Below are positions 46,920 to 58,771 of a stretch of 64,000 bases of DNA, one piece after another. Each line of letters starts with the position of its first letter. The stretch's first letter is position 1. The stretch is from the NCBI RefSeq assembly GCF_900156465.1, contig NZ_LT707064.1:3921001-3985000 (forward strand). Direction: 5' to 3'. Source of the DNA: Pseudomonas sp. 7SR1. Lineage in GTDB: Bacteria; Pseudomonadota; Gammaproteobacteria; Pseudomonadales; Pseudomonadaceae. Both the position numbers and the translations under genes were made by a program. Below the pieces are notes generated by a model. It had not been told where the DNA came from. It was given only the letters and a program-made list of their open reading frames with translations, and made no database searches.

Positions 46920-48598
46920 GGCTGCACCTCCCGTGACGCCGTGCTGGCGTCGGGGCTGGGAATGGCGCGGGTGGAAAGCACCGACATCACATAATGTTCC
47001 GGATTGTTCAGTGCCTGGGCAGCCTCCTGGGTGTAGCGCAACAGCGCCTCGGCCTTGAAGGTCAGTCCGATTCCCAGGCCCAGCAGAACGATGATCGGCA
47101 GGCATTCGAACGGCCTCAGCAACGGCGATGGCCGCTCCTTGGGCGTCCAGAAGCGCTGGATCCCCAGGCGCGAGAAGGCGACCAGCGAGGCCAGGCCGGA
47201 CAGGATCAGCAAGGCCAGCAGCCCCCATGCCTGATACGAGATGGGGCCGCCACTGGTTCCAAGACCCTGGGGATTGAGCAGTGCGTTCAACAGGCCCAGC
47301 TTGCCGATGAAGCCCGACAGCGGCGGCATGCCCACCACCAGCAAGGTACACGCGATGAAACTCAAACCGAGGAACGCCAGGGTCCAGGGTATCACTTGCC
47401 CGACCACGGCCTTCTGTTCGTCATCGAGGTTGGTGCCCTTGGGCGGTTGCAGGGATTCCAGCGGCCGAGGCAACGTATCGAACTCGTCTTCCAGGGGCAG
47501 TTCGTTGGCCGAACGCGAGCGTTCGATCAGTTCGGCCAGCAGGAACAGCGCACAAAGCGCCAGGGTCGAGCTCACCAGGTAGAACAGCGCCGCGCCCACC
47601 AGGTTGGGCTGGGCGAACCCGATGGCCGACAGCAGGATGCCGGCCGATACCAGGATGCTCAGGCTGGCCATGCGCTCCAGCCGCTGGGCCGCGAGGATGG
47701 CGATGGCCGCGCAAACGATGGTGGCCATGCCTGCGTAGATCAGCCAGTCGCCGCCGAAATAGGCCGAGGCACCGGCCTGGCCGGAGAACAGCAGTGTCCA
47801 CAGGCGAAGCAGGGTGTAGATGCCCACCTTGGTCATGATCGCGAACAGTGCCGCCACCGGAGCGCTGGCGGCACTGTAGGCCGGCACCAGCCAGAAGTTC
47901 AGCGGCCACATGCCGGCCTTGGCCAGGAACGCCACGGCCAGGATCGCCGCGCCGGCATGCAGCAGGCCTCGATCGGCTTCCGGTACCAGCGGTACTTTCA
48001 GGGCCAGGTCGGCCATGTTCAGGGTGCCGGTGACGCCATAGATCAGCGCCGCACCGATCAGGAACAGCGAGGAGGCCAGCAGGTTGATGGAAATGTAATG
48101 CAGCCCCGACGACACCCGTGCCCGTCCCGAGCCGTGCAGGAGCAAACCGTAGGACGCGGCCAGCAGCACTTCGAAGAACACGAACAGGTTGAACAGGTCC
48201 GCCGTGAGGAAGGCGCCGTAGAGGCCCATCAGCTGGATCTGGAACAGCGCGTGGAAGCTTGCGCCAGCGCCGTGCCAGCGGGCCGTGGCGAACAGCAGGG
48301 TGCATACGCCGATGATGCCGGTCAGCACCAGCATCAGGGCCGACAGCCGATCGACCACCAACACGATACCGAAGGGCGCCTGCCAGTTGCCCGGCAGGTA
48401 CACGCCGATGGAGGCGGGCAGGGCCTGGTCCTGGGTCCAGCCCAGCAACAGCACGGCGATACCCAGGCCCAGGAGGCTGGAGAACAGGTTGATCCGGGCC
48501 TTGAGCGGGCGATGCTTCTCGCCCAGCATCAGCATCAATGCGGCGGTCAGCAGCGGCAGCAGGATGGGGGCGGCGATCAGGTGAGGCGTCAACATCAT
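46916..48598 (-). CDS. mrpD: Mrp/Pha-type cation:proton antiporter subunit D
   Basis: A 560-residue, about 14-helix subunit homologous to the NuoL/M/N proton-pumping subunits of complex I. Motifs are VDRLSALMLVLTGIIGVCTLLFA, FVFFEVLLAASYGLLLHG (glutamate in TM5) and AKAGMWPLNFWLVPAYSAASAPVAALFAIMTKVGIYTL. ATG 48598 overlaps the mrpC stop as ATGATG; the second ATG at 48595 is also possible. The longer frame to 48844 is a shadow. Confidence 0.93.
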   Translation of the reverse strand: MMLTPHLIAAPILLPLLTAALMLMLGEKHRPLKARINLFSSLLGLGIAVLLLGWTQDQALPASIGVYLPGNWQAPFGIVLVVDRLSALMLVLTGIIGVCTLLFATARWHGAGASFHALFQIQLMGLYGAFLTADLFNLFVFFEVLLAASYGLLLHGSGRARVSSGLHYISINLLASSLFLIGAALIYGVTGTLNMADLALKVPLVPEADRGLLHAGAAILAVAFLAKAGMWPLNFWLVPAYSAASAPVAALFAIMTKVGIYTLLRLWTLLFSGQAGASAYFGGDWLIYAGMATIVCAAIAILAAQRLERMASLSILVSAGILLSAIGFAQPNLVGAALFYLVSSTLALCALFLLAELIERSRSANELPLEDEFDTLPRPLESLQPPKGTNLDDEQKAVVGQVIPWTLAFLGLSFIACTLLVVGMPPLSGFIGKLGLLNALLNPQGLGTSGGPISYQAWGLLALLILSGLASLVAFSRLGIQRFWTPKERPSPLLRPFECLPIIVLLGLGIGLTFKAEALLRYTQEAAQALNNPEHYVMSVLSTRAIPSPDASTASREVQP

Positions 48599-48938
48599 TC
48601 CCTGGGCTCCCGGCCGTCCACATGGTCGGTGCCGGTCAGGCCCCGGGAAGCCAGCAACACCACCAGGAACAGCGCAGTCATGGCGAAACTGATCACGATG
48701 GCGGTCAGCACCAGGGCCTGGGGCAACGGGTCGGTGTAGTGCAACAGGTTCTGGGGCACGCCGTCCTTGATGATCGGCTCCTTGCCGATGAACAGGCTGC
48801 CCATGCTGAAGATGAACAGGTTGACGCCATAGGAGAGCAGGCACAGCCCCATGACCACCTGGAAGGTCCGGGGCCGCAATACCAGCCAGACTCCGGAGGC
48901 GGCCAATACGCCGATTGCGATTGCGATGACTTCTTCCA

Positions 48939-48939
<1 letters not shown>
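48595..48939 (-). CDS. mrpC: Mrp/Pha-type cation:proton antiporter subunit C
   Basis: A 114-residue NuoK-like subunit with three helices (FQVVMGLCLLSYGVNLFIFSMG; DPLPQALVLTAIVISFAMTALFLVVLLA). Overlaps on both sides indicate one operon. Confidence 0.92.
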
Positions 48940-51863
<2,924 letters not shown>

Positions 51864-52144
51864 AGGCTTCTATTCGGCGGGTTCAGGTTGGGATCATACG
51901 TGGCGCATCCCGGATCACCAACCGCGAGGGTGTCGCAGAATCCTACAAGGTAGACGGAGTTTTCCTGTTTTGTGGTGTTTCAGCCTGGAAGCGGTGAGCG
52001 TTGCCAGGGCAGGCGCCTTGAAAAGAATCCGCACTCCGGCCCCGGAGTGCCTCATCCCCGTTCAATGATCGCCGGGGATGGTCCGAGCCTGGCGTAGAAG
52101 ACGCTTGCGCCTTGGACAGGTCTTTCCGACGTTCGGGCGATGCC
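51864..52144. other. Spacer between mrpA and the DMT transporter gene
   Basis: 281 bases with the mrpA promoter at the left. Two tandem hairpins sit in the middle (GCACTCCGGccCCGGAGTGC at 52031-52050 and CATCCCCG...CGGGGATG at 52053-52080). Read on the minus strand, the first hairpin is followed by GGATTCTTTT and could terminate the DMT gene. Confidence 0.5.
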
Positions 52145-53077
52145 TCAACTCTCGCCCTCGGGCACCTCATCCACCACGACGGCATCCTTGTTCCGGGTCT
52201 TCAGTTCGCTGACGATCACCGCCGCCACGATCAGCCCGGCACCCACCAGCGCAATCGCCGGCAACCGCTCGCCCGCCAGGCGCCCGGCGATGCCGGCCCA
52301 CACCGGTTCACCGGCGTAGATCAATGTGGCACGGGTAGGCGAGACGCTTCTCTGCGCCCAGTTCATCGCCACCTGGATCGCCGCGCTGGCCGCGCCCAAC
52401 CCTACTGCACTGAACAGCAGGAACCAGGAAAAGTCCGGGATCGTTTCCTGGGTCGGTACTACCATCGAAAATGCCAGCACCGCCGTGCTCGCCAGTTGCA
52501 CCACGGTAACGCGACGCACATCGACCTGGCCGGCGTAAGTGCTGATCAGGATGATTTCGGCGGCAATCGCGATGGCGCTGATGAGCGTGGCGATCTCTCC
52601 GGGGCTGAAGTTCAGCGAGGCACCGGCGGGGCCCGATACCAGCAAAAGCCCCGTGAACGCCAGCATGATGCCGATGCTGGGCATCAAGCCCGGCCTGCGG
52701 CCCAGCACCAGCCACTGCAACAGCGGCACGAAGGGAACATAGAGCGCGGTGATGAACGCCGACTGGCTGCTGGGAATGCTTTGCAGGCCCACGGTCTGCA
52801 AGCCGTAGCCGAGCATGATCGCCACGCCGATGAAAGCGCCGGCCTTGAGTTCGAACAGGGTCAGGTCGCGCAGGTGACGCCAGGAGAACAAGGCGACGAA
52901 TGCCGCCGCGGCGGCGAATCGCAGGCCGACGAAGAACATCGGGCCGCTGACCGTCATGGCGTGCTGGACCAGCAGGAAGGTCCCACCCCAGATCATGGTG
53001 ATCAGCACCAGCACGCACTCAGCCTTGCTGAGCTGCAGGAAACGGGAGGGAGCCTGTGGGGAATTCACCGATGTCAT
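52145..53077 (-). CDS. DMT-superfamily (EamA) transporter
   Basis: A 310-residue protein with ten predicted helices and two EamA repeats (LSKAECVLVLITMIWGGTFLLVQHAM; PGEIATLISAIAIAAEIILISTYA). Such proteins export metabolites or amino acids; the substrate is unknown. ATG 53077 (MTSVNSPQAPSRF) is the likely start because it precedes the first helix closely. The gene is divergent from an XRE-cupin regulator across 68 bases, so that regulator may control it. Confidence 0.85.
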   Translation of the reverse strand: MTSVNSPQAPSRFLQLSKAECVLVLITMIWGGTFLLVQHAMTVSGPMFFVGLRFAAAAAFVALFSWRHLRDLTLFELKAGAFIGVAIMLGYGLQTVGLQSIPSSQSAFITALYVPFVPLLQWLVLGRRPGLMPSIGIMLAFTGLLLVSGPAGASLNFSPGEIATLISAIAIAAEIILISTYAGQVDVRRVTVVQLASTAVLAFSMVVPTQETIPDFSWFLLFSAVGLGAASAAIQVAMNWAQRSVSPTRATLIYAGEPVWAGIAGRLAGERLPAIALVGAGLIVAAVIVSELKTRNKDAVVVDEVPEGES

Positions 53078-53145
53078 GACCTTGCGCGCCAATGGAGGCG
53101 GACGCACAATGCGTCCGAAAGTTGAGCAGTATAGTGCGCAACCCC

Positions 53146-53727
53146 ATGGAACGAGCAATCCCAGTGCATAAAGATCACGGCCAGCGGGCATCCGTCCTGC
53201 AACACGTCAGCCAGAATGTCCGGCGCTTGCGCCATGCCGCGCAACTCAGCCAGACCGCGCTGGCGCAACTGTCCGGGGTGAGCCGGCGGATGCTGGTCGC
53301 CATCGAGGCCGGGGAAAAGAACGTCAGCCTGACCACCCTGGACCGGGTCGCCGAAGCCCTGGACGTCGCCTTCAGCGATCTGATCCAGGCCCCCGATGCC
53401 CGGGATCCCAGCCGGATCGATGAGTTGGCCTGGGCCGGCGCGATCCCCGGCAGCAAGGCCGTGCTCCTGGCCAAGGCCACGGCCACCCGTGAGGTGGAAC
53501 TGTGGGAGTGGCGCCTGGAGCCCGGCGAGTCTTATCAGTCCGAGCCCGACAACGATGGCTGGAGCGAGCAACTCTACGTATTCGAGGGATGCCTGACGCT
53601 GCTGTTGGGCAGTGATGAACGCCGGATCGGTGCCGGTGAGTTTTTCATGTTCGCCAGCAACCAGCCCCATGCCTATCGAAACGATGGCCCGGTGGCGGCG
53701 AGATTCGTACGCAACGTGGTGATTTGA
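53146..53727 (+). CDS. XRE-family regulator with cupin domain
   Basis: A 193-residue regulator. Its N-terminal helix-turn-helix is at about 15-75 (HVSQNVRRLRHAAQLSQTALAQLSGVSRRMLVAIEAG). The C-terminal cupin is at about 115-190 (GWSEQLYVFEGCLTLLLGSDERRIGAGEFFMFASNQPHAY). Such proteins bind a small ligand in the cupin barrel and usually control a neighbouring transporter or catabolic gene. The gene is divergent from the DMT exporter, and its stop overlaps the region leading into the flavoprotein gene. There is no strong ribosome-binding site. Confidence 0.85.
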   Translation: MERAIPVHKDHGQRASVLQHVSQNVRRLRHAAQLSQTALAQLSGVSRRMLVAIEAGEKNVSLTTLDRVAEALDVAFSDLIQAPDARDPSRIDELAWAGAIPGSKAVLLAKATATREVELWEWRLEPGESYQSEPDNDGWSEQLYVFEGCLTLLLGSDERRIGAGEFFMFASNQPHAYRNDGPVAARFVRNVVI

Positions 53728-53741
53728 CCCTGGAGATCGGT

Positions 53742-55184
53742 ATGGACACAACGTTGGAGCGACAGGGGCGCGACCTCATCCGCGAAGCCGAGATCCTGAT
53801 CATTGGCGGCGGCCTGAGCGGTGCCATGCTGGCCGCGCAGTTACTGCGCCTGCCGGGCCGGCGCGAGGTGCTGATCGTCGAGCCGCGCAGTGAACTGGGC
53901 CGGGGCGAAGCCTACAGTGCCGTGGAACCGGGCCATACCTTGAACGGTAACGCGGCGCGCATGAGTGTCGACCCGGACAACGCCGATGACCTGACCCAAT
54001 GGCTCACCGCGTTCATCGAAGCCGGCGGCTGGCCCGAGTCGGGCCTACAGCATGTGCCGATCAGCGAATTGTTCCCACCCCGGGGGATATTCGGCCTCTA
54101 TGTGCAGCAGCGCCTGGCCGAGGCTCGCCAGTTGGGCGCACAAAACGGTTCGACTGCCGAGCACGTGCGCGGGGAGGCCGTGGACCTGCGGCTTGCCGAC
54201 GATACCGTGATGGTGACGCTGGACGACGGCCAACTCTTGCGTGGCCGTTTCGCCGTGCTCGCCACTGGCATGTTTCCGGCGGCGCGCACTCCGCAGACCG
54301 AATCCAGCGGCTTGAATGCCGCGGCCCTGGATCCCTGGGATGTGGCCGCGATGCGCCAGCTCGACCCGCAGTCCACGGTGTTGATCATCGGCTCGGGACT
54401 GACCATGGTCGACGCCGTGGTCTCCCTGGAGCAGGCCGGGCACCGGGGGCCGATCGAAGTGTTTTCCCGGCATGGCCTGCTGCCCCACGTGCGCCGCCAG
54501 CCACCGGCCTGGGTGGATTTCCTCGCTGAAGATCACAGCCTGCGTTCGCCCCGCCAACTGATGCGGGCCCTGCGCGAGCAATGCCGTCAGGCCCAGGCCC
54601 TGGGGATCGATTGGCAAGCGCCGCTGGACACGGTGCGTGCGCATATCGGGCGTTTGTGGAACCAGGCCAGTGACGTGCAGCGCCGGCAGTTCGTGCGGCA
54701 TGTCCGGCCATGGTGGGAGAGTCATCACCATCGTTCGCCGCCGTTGAGCGCGGAGCTGGTGGCGCGTTTGCATGGGGAAGGGCGATTGCGGATCCAGGCG
54801 GCGTCGTTCAAGGGGCTGGCGTCGTCTCCCGAGGGCACAGTGGGTATTCACATCCGCCACCGGGGACAAGCCGGCCTGACAGTGGTGCAGGGCGCGGCAT
54901 TGATCAACTCCAGCGGTATTGAATATGACTGGCGCCGCGTGGCGCGACCGTTGCCGCAGCAGCTGCTGGCTCGCGGACTGATCCAGCCGGGGCCGTTGGC
55001 CCTGGGCATTGCCGCCCGGCCTGACGGTGCGGTGCTGGACGCCCAAGGAGCGCCCGCCCGGCGGCTGTTCGCCATGGGGCCGCCGTTGCGGGGGATGTGG
55101 TGGGAAAGCACTGCCGTGACCGACGTGGCGAGCCAGGCCAAGGCGCTGGCGGCGCGGTTGGTTGAGTTGCAAACCCAGGTTTGA
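53742..55184 (+). CDS. FAD/NAD(P)-binding protein
   Basis: A 480-residue flavoprotein with an N-terminal Rossmann motif LIIGGGLSGAMLAAQLLRLPGRREVLIVEP, GRGEAYSAVEPGHTLNGNAARMSVD and a second nucleotide motif VLIIGSGLTMVDAVVSL. It belongs to the broad FAD-NAD(P) binding family that includes E. coli YdhS. Its substrate is unknown. The ATG at 53742 follows TGGAGA, 14 bases after the regulator stop, so both are probably co-transcribed. Confidence 0.75.
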   Translation: MDTTLERQGRDLIREAEILIIGGGLSGAMLAAQLLRLPGRREVLIVEPRSELGRGEAYSAVEPGHTLNGNAARMSVDPDNADDLTQWLTAFIEAGGWPESGLQHVPISELFPPRGIFGLYVQQRLAEARQLGAQNGSTAEHVRGEAVDLRLADDTVMVTLDDGQLLRGRFAVLATGMFPAARTPQTESSGLNAAALDPWDVAAMRQLDPQSTVLIIGSGLTMVDAVVSLEQAGHRGPIEVFSRHGLLPHVRRQPPAWVDFLAEDHSLRSPRQLMRALREQCRQAQALGIDWQAPLDTVRAHIGRLWNQASDVQRRQFVRHVRPWWESHHHRSPPLSAELVARLHGEGRLRIQAASFKGLASSPEGTVGIHIRHRGQAGLTVVQGAALINSSGIEYDWRRVARPLPQQLLARGLIQPGPLALGIAARPDGAVLDAQGAPARRLFAMGPPLRGMWWESTAVTDVASQAKALAARLVELQTQV

Positions 55185-55199
55185 GTTGAACACGGTCCC

Positions 55200-55320
55200 T
55201 TGTGGCGAGGGGATTTATTCCCGTTGGGTCGCGCAGCGGCCCCAAATTTAGCCTGACACACCAAGGACGCATTTTTAGGAGCGCTTTGCACCCCAACGGG
55301 GATAAATCCCCTCGCCACAC
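55200..55320. repeat. Intergenic palindromic repeat, TGTGGCGAGGGG family
   Basis: The best-preserved copy: TGTGGCGAGGGGATTTATTC at the left, and GGGATAAATCCCCTCGCCACA at the right. Inner GCGCAGCGGCCCC and GCGCTTTGCACCCC arms are imperfect. It lies between convergent genes. Confidence 0.8.
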
Positions 55321-55366
55321 GGTTAACCATATCTCCGGACCAAACAGGGGGGACTGAAGTCAGGGG

Positions 55367-56482
55367 TTATAGCTCGCTGACCTTCACCCAACGCTGCTCC
55401 CGCGCCGCCACCCGAATCGCCGCCGCCAGCCGCTCCACTTCCCAGGCCTCGTCGAAGTCCGTGCCGCTGCCGCCTTCGCCGGCCAGCGTCATGATCAGTT
55501 CCTGCACTTCCAGCGTCTTCAATTCGTTGTAGCCCAACTGGTGTCCGGCGGCCGGGCTGAATGCGGCATAGCCGGGCAAGTCCGGGCCGGCCAGCAGGCG
55601 CTGGAAGCCTGGCTGGCCGACGCGACACAGGCGCAGCTCATTGAGTCGCTCCTGATCGAATGCCAGCGTGCCGAGGGTGCCGCTGATCTCGAAGCTCAGG
55701 TGGTTCTTGTAGCCATGTTTGAGCCAACTGCTGCTCACCGTGCCTCGGGCGCCATTGGCGAAGCGCAGCAGTGCGTGGACGTGGTCGTCCACCGCGATGG
55801 CCCGTTGTTCGGCATTGCCGGCGCTGGCAGGGCGCTGGTGGTGCACGGTCTGGCTGTCGGCGCACACGGCCTCGACATCGCCCAACAAGTGCCGGGCCAT
55901 GGCCAGCAAGTGGCTGCCCAGGTCTGCCAGTGCGCCACCGGCGTGGGCCGCTTCGCAACGCCATGACCACGGCGAGGTCGGGTCGGCCATGAAGTCTTCG
56001 CTGAACTCACCCTGGAAGCTGATGATCTGTCCCAGCTCGCCGCGCTGGATCATGTCTCGGGCCAGCCCGATGATCGGATTGTGCTGGTAGTTGTAGCCGA
56101 CCCGCGTCACCACCCCTGCGGCCTTGGCCGCCTGGCGCATCTGCTCGGCCTGTTCCAGGGACACCGCCAGGGGCTTTTCACAATAGACCGGCTTGCCCGC
56201 CGCCAACGCCGCCATGGCCATCGGGAAGTGCAGGTGGTTGGGTGTGGTAATGGCGATCAGGTGAACCTTCGGGTCGTCGATCAGCCGCTGCCAGTGGCTG
56301 TGGGCCGTCTCGAACCCCCAACTCTGGGCGCACTGCCGGGCACGCTGTGGATCGGCGTCGGCCAGGGCCGCGAGTGTCAGGTTCAGGGGGAGGTCGAACA
56401 CTGCCTTGGCATTGTGGAACGCCAAGGCATGGGCACGGCCCATGAAGCCGGTGCCAATCAGACCGATGCCGAGTTCGCGCAT
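55367..56482 (-). CDS. Gfo/Idh/MocA-family oxidoreductase, probable inositol-regulon member
   Basis: A 371-residue NAD(P)-dependent dehydrogenase with GLIGTGFMGRAHALAF, YCEKPLAVSLEQAEQM and GGALADLGSHLLAMARHLLG. The last of these supplies the catalytic Asp and His. It resembles IolG/MocA-type inositol or inosose dehydrogenases, though the substrate cannot be read directly. Two GGAATAAATATTC-type sites like the IolR operators lie 44-88 bases upstream of the ATG. This ties the gene to inositol metabolism although it is about 20 kb from the island. It could act on scyllo-inositol, chiro-inositol or a derivative, like IolY of Sinorhizobium. Confidence 0.82.
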   Translation of the reverse strand: MRELGIGLIGTGFMGRAHALAFHNAKAVFDLPLNLTLAALADADPQRARQCAQSWGFETAHSHWQRLIDDPKVHLIAITTPNHLHFPMAMAALAAGKPVYCEKPLAVSLEQAEQMRQAAKAAGVVTRVGYNYQHNPIIGLARDMIQRGELGQIISFQGEFSEDFMADPTSPWSWRCEAAHAGGALADLGSHLLAMARHLLGDVEAVCADSQTVHHQRPASAGNAEQRAIAVDDHVHALLRFANGARGTVSSSWLKHGYKNHLSFEISGTLGTLAFDQERLNELRLCRVGQPGFQRLLAGPDLPGYAAFSPAAGHQLGYNELKTLEVQELIMTLAGEGGSGTDFDEAWEVERLAAAIRVAAREQRWVKVSEL

Positions 56483-56525
56483 GAGAAAGAGCCCTTTGAA
56501 TTGTTATTTTCAGAAGGGTTCTTTA

Positions 56526-56541
56526 TGGAATAAATATTCTC
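56526..56541. promoter_or_regulatory. Candidate IolR operator 1 upstream of distant Gfo/Idh gene
   Basis: TGGAATAAATATTCTC shares the GGAA...ATATTC core with the iolC-iolR site; the last arm bases are degenerate. It lies 44 bases before the start of the minus-strand gene. Confidence 0.55.
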
Positions 56542-56554
56542 AAATTGCAAATTC

Positions 56555-56570
56555 TGGAATAAATATTCAT
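56555..56570. promoter_or_regulatory. Candidate IolR operator 2 upstream of distant Gfo/Idh gene
   Basis: TGGAATAAATATTCAT is the same sequence as the first site except for its last two bases, 29 bases away (nearly three helical turns). Such spacing suits cooperative binding of a dimeric or tetrameric regulator. Confidence 0.55.
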
Positions 56571-56592
56571 TTGTGCGATTGCAGAGGACTCC

Positions 56593-56683
56593 TTGTGGGA
56601 GCGAGCTTGCTCGCGATAGCGGTGGGTCAGCAGTACTGGTGTGACTGATGCGACGCCATCGCGAGCATGCTCGCTCCCACAGG
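56593..56683. repeat. REPIN (paired REP elements)
   Basis: TTGTGGGAGCGAGCTTGCTCG at the left and CGAGCATGCTCGCTCCCACAG at the right, with centre GATAGCGGTGGGTCAG...GCGACGCCATC. It lies between the SDR gene and the Gfo/Idh promoter. Confidence 0.85.
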
Positions 56684-56714
56684 GTTTCTCACAGGTCTTG
56701 CATGGCGCTCGCTA

Positions 56715-57482
56715 TCAGGACAGGAACCCACCATCCACATTCAACGCCACACCTGTGGTGTAGCTCGACGCATCGCTGGCCAGGTACAGCACCGCGCCGG
56801 CCATTTCGCTCGGGTCGGCCACGCGCTTGAGGGGGATCTGCGCCAGGGCGGTTTTCAGGATGGCGTCGTTCTTGACCAGTGCCGAGGCGAACTTGGTGTC
56901 GGTCAGGCCCGGCAGCAGGGCGTTGCAACGGATGCCGAATTGCGCGCATTCCTTGGCGAAGACCTTGGTCATGTTGATCACCGCCGCCTTGGTCACCGAA
57001 TAGATGCCCTGGAAGATGCCCGGGGAAATGCCATTGATCGACGCGACGTTGATGATGCTGCCGCCACCGTTCTCGCGCATCAGCTTGCCGGCTTCCACCG
57101 ACATGAAGAAATAGCCGCGGATATTCACATCGACGGTTTTCTGGAACGCACCCAGGTCGGTGTCCAGCACGTTGCAGAACTGCGGGTTGGTGGCCGCGTT
57201 GTTCACCAGGATGTCCAGGCGCCCGAACTGTTCGCGGATGCCGGCGAACACCTGGCTGATCTGTTCCATTTCACCGATGTGGCAGGCGATGGCGGTGGCC
57301 TTGCCGCCAGCGGCGATGATCGCATCGGCGACGTGCTGGCAACCGTCGAGCTTGCGGCTGGAAACGATCACATGGGCGCCTTGCTGGGCCAGCAGTTTGG
57401 CGATGGCTTCGCCGATGCCACGGCTGGCGCCGGAAACGAAGGCGATTTTACCGTCGAGGTCGAACAACTGGGTCTTGGACAT
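56715..57482 (-). CDS. SDR-family oxidoreductase
   Basis: A 255-residue classical short-chain dehydrogenase. It has the cofactor motif SGASRGIGEAIAKLL (residues about 17-31), NNAA near 90, catalytic S-Y-K with IYSVTKAAVINMTK, and a C-terminal DGGF. It is the second gene of a pair with the phosphotransferase. Similar pairs sit near acyl-CoA dehydrogenases in Pseudomonas, so a role in degrading an unusual acid or alcohol is possible. The substrate is unknown. Confidence 0.85.
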   Translation of the reverse strand: MSKTQLFDLDGKIAFVSGASRGIGEAIAKLLAQQGAHVIVSSRKLDGCQHVADAIIAAGGKATAIACHIGEMEQISQVFAGIREQFGRLDILVNNAATNPQFCNVLDTDLGAFQKTVDVNIRGYFFMSVEAGKLMRENGGGSIINVASINGISPGIFQGIYSVTKAAVINMTKVFAKECAQFGIRCNALLPGLTDTKFASALVKNDAILKTALAQIPLKRVADPSEMAGAVLYLASDASSYTTGVALNVDGGFLS

Positions 57483-57506
57483 GCTGTTTCCTTGTTATAG
57501 GTGCGC

Positions 57507-58574
57507 TCAGAGCGTGGATTTTTTGATGACTTGCAGGCTCATCTGCTCCAGCAGCGCGTTCATCTGAACGAACTGCGCGAAGCGTTTGTCCTGGGTCTGG
57601 CCGTGGAAATAGCGGTAGTAGATCTGCTGGACGATGCCGGCTAGGCGGAACAGGCCGTAGGTGTAGTAGAAGTCGAAGTTGTCGATGCGCATCCCGGCGC
57701 GCTCGGCGTAGTAATCGACGAATGCCCGGCGGGTCAGCATGCCTGGGGCGTGGCTGGGCTGGCGGCGCATCAGTTGCACGGGCGCCGGGTCGCCGGCTTC
57801 GATCCAGTAGGCCAGGCTGTTGCCCAGGTCCATCAACGGGTCGCCGATGGTAGTCAGCTCCCAATCCAGTACACCGATGATCTGCATCGGGTTGTCCGGA
57901 TCGAGGATGACGTTGTCGAAGCGGTAATCGTTGTGGACGATGCTCGACGTCGGATGGTCGGCAGGCATCTTGTCGTTGAGCCAGGCCTTGACCGCCTCCC
58001 ATTTCGGCGCGTCGGGCGTCAGGGCTTTTTCATAACGATCGCTCCAGCCCCGGATCTGCCGCGCCACGTAGCCTTCGGGCTTGCCCAGGTCCGCCAGGCC
58101 GCAGGCCTGATAGTCGACCCGATGCAGTTCCACCAGCCGATCGATGAAGCTTTTGCACAGCGCCTCGGTCCGGGCGGCGTCGAAACCCAGTTCCGGCGGC
58201 AGGTCGGAACGCAGGATGATGCCCTTGACCCGTTCCATCACATAGAACTCGGCGCCTATTACCGATTCGTCGGTGCAATGCACGTAGGCTTTCGGGCAAT
58301 ACGGGAAGCCGTCGCGCAATTGATTGAGGATACGGAACTCACGGCCCATGTCATGGGCGGATTTGGCCTTGTGGCCGAACGGCGGGCGACGCAGGACGAA
58401 TTCCTGTTCGGGGTATTCCAGCAGGTAGGTCAGGTTCGATGCGCCACCGGGAAACTGGCTGATCCGTGGCAGGCCGGTGAGGCCGGGAATGTGGGCCTTG
58501 AGGTACGGGTCGATCAGATTGGCATCGAGTTCTTCACCGTCGCGCACGCGGGTGGACTGATCTGTAAACGCCAT
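57507..58574 (-). CDS. Phosphotransferase family protein (APH-type, ACAD10/11-like)
   Basis: A 355-residue aminoglycoside-phosphotransferase-fold kinase with the ATP-binding QFPGGASNLTYLLEY region, catalytic VHNDYRFDNVILD (Brenner motif) and IGVLDWELTTIGDPLMDLG. It belongs to the group resembling the N-terminal domain of ACAD10/11, which phosphorylates 4-hydroxyacyl-CoA for beta-oxidation in animals. That function is only suggestive here. It is followed after 24 bases by the SDR gene. Confidence 0.82.
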   Translation of the reverse strand: MAFTDQSTRVRDGEELDANLIDPYLKAHIPGLTGLPRISQFPGGASNLTYLLEYPEQEFVLRRPPFGHKAKSAHDMGREFRILNQLRDGFPYCPKAYVHCTDESVIGAEFYVMERVKGIILRSDLPPELGFDAARTEALCKSFIDRLVELHRVDYQACGLADLGKPEGYVARQIRGWSDRYEKALTPDAPKWEAVKAWLNDKMPADHPTSSIVHNDYRFDNVILDPDNPMQIIGVLDWELTTIGDPLMDLGNSLAYWIEAGDPAPVQLMRRQPSHAPGMLTRRAFVDYYAERAGMRIDNFDFYYTYGLFRLAGIVQQIYYRYFHGQTQDKRFAQFVQMNALLEQMSLQVIKKSTL

Positions 58575-58771
58575 GCTTATCCCTTCTGCTTATTTTGGAG
58601 GCCATCGATCATTGGCTAATCTAATGGCGCGTGGGAGGCGTCACAAGCACGCCAGGGTCTTATAGGTTAGCGTGTTGCCGGATAATCAGCGGGCTTGATG
58701 CATGGCGGCGTGCGCCTCGGAAGCTGGCGAGCTATGGTTTCGGGACAGTCGCTGTCAAAGGAGCCACCGCG

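Noticed and set aside
46994..48739. A 581-residue plus-strand frame over mrpD
   Set aside because: It has a Gln/Gly/His-rich antisense composition with no domains; mrpD on the other strand is certain.
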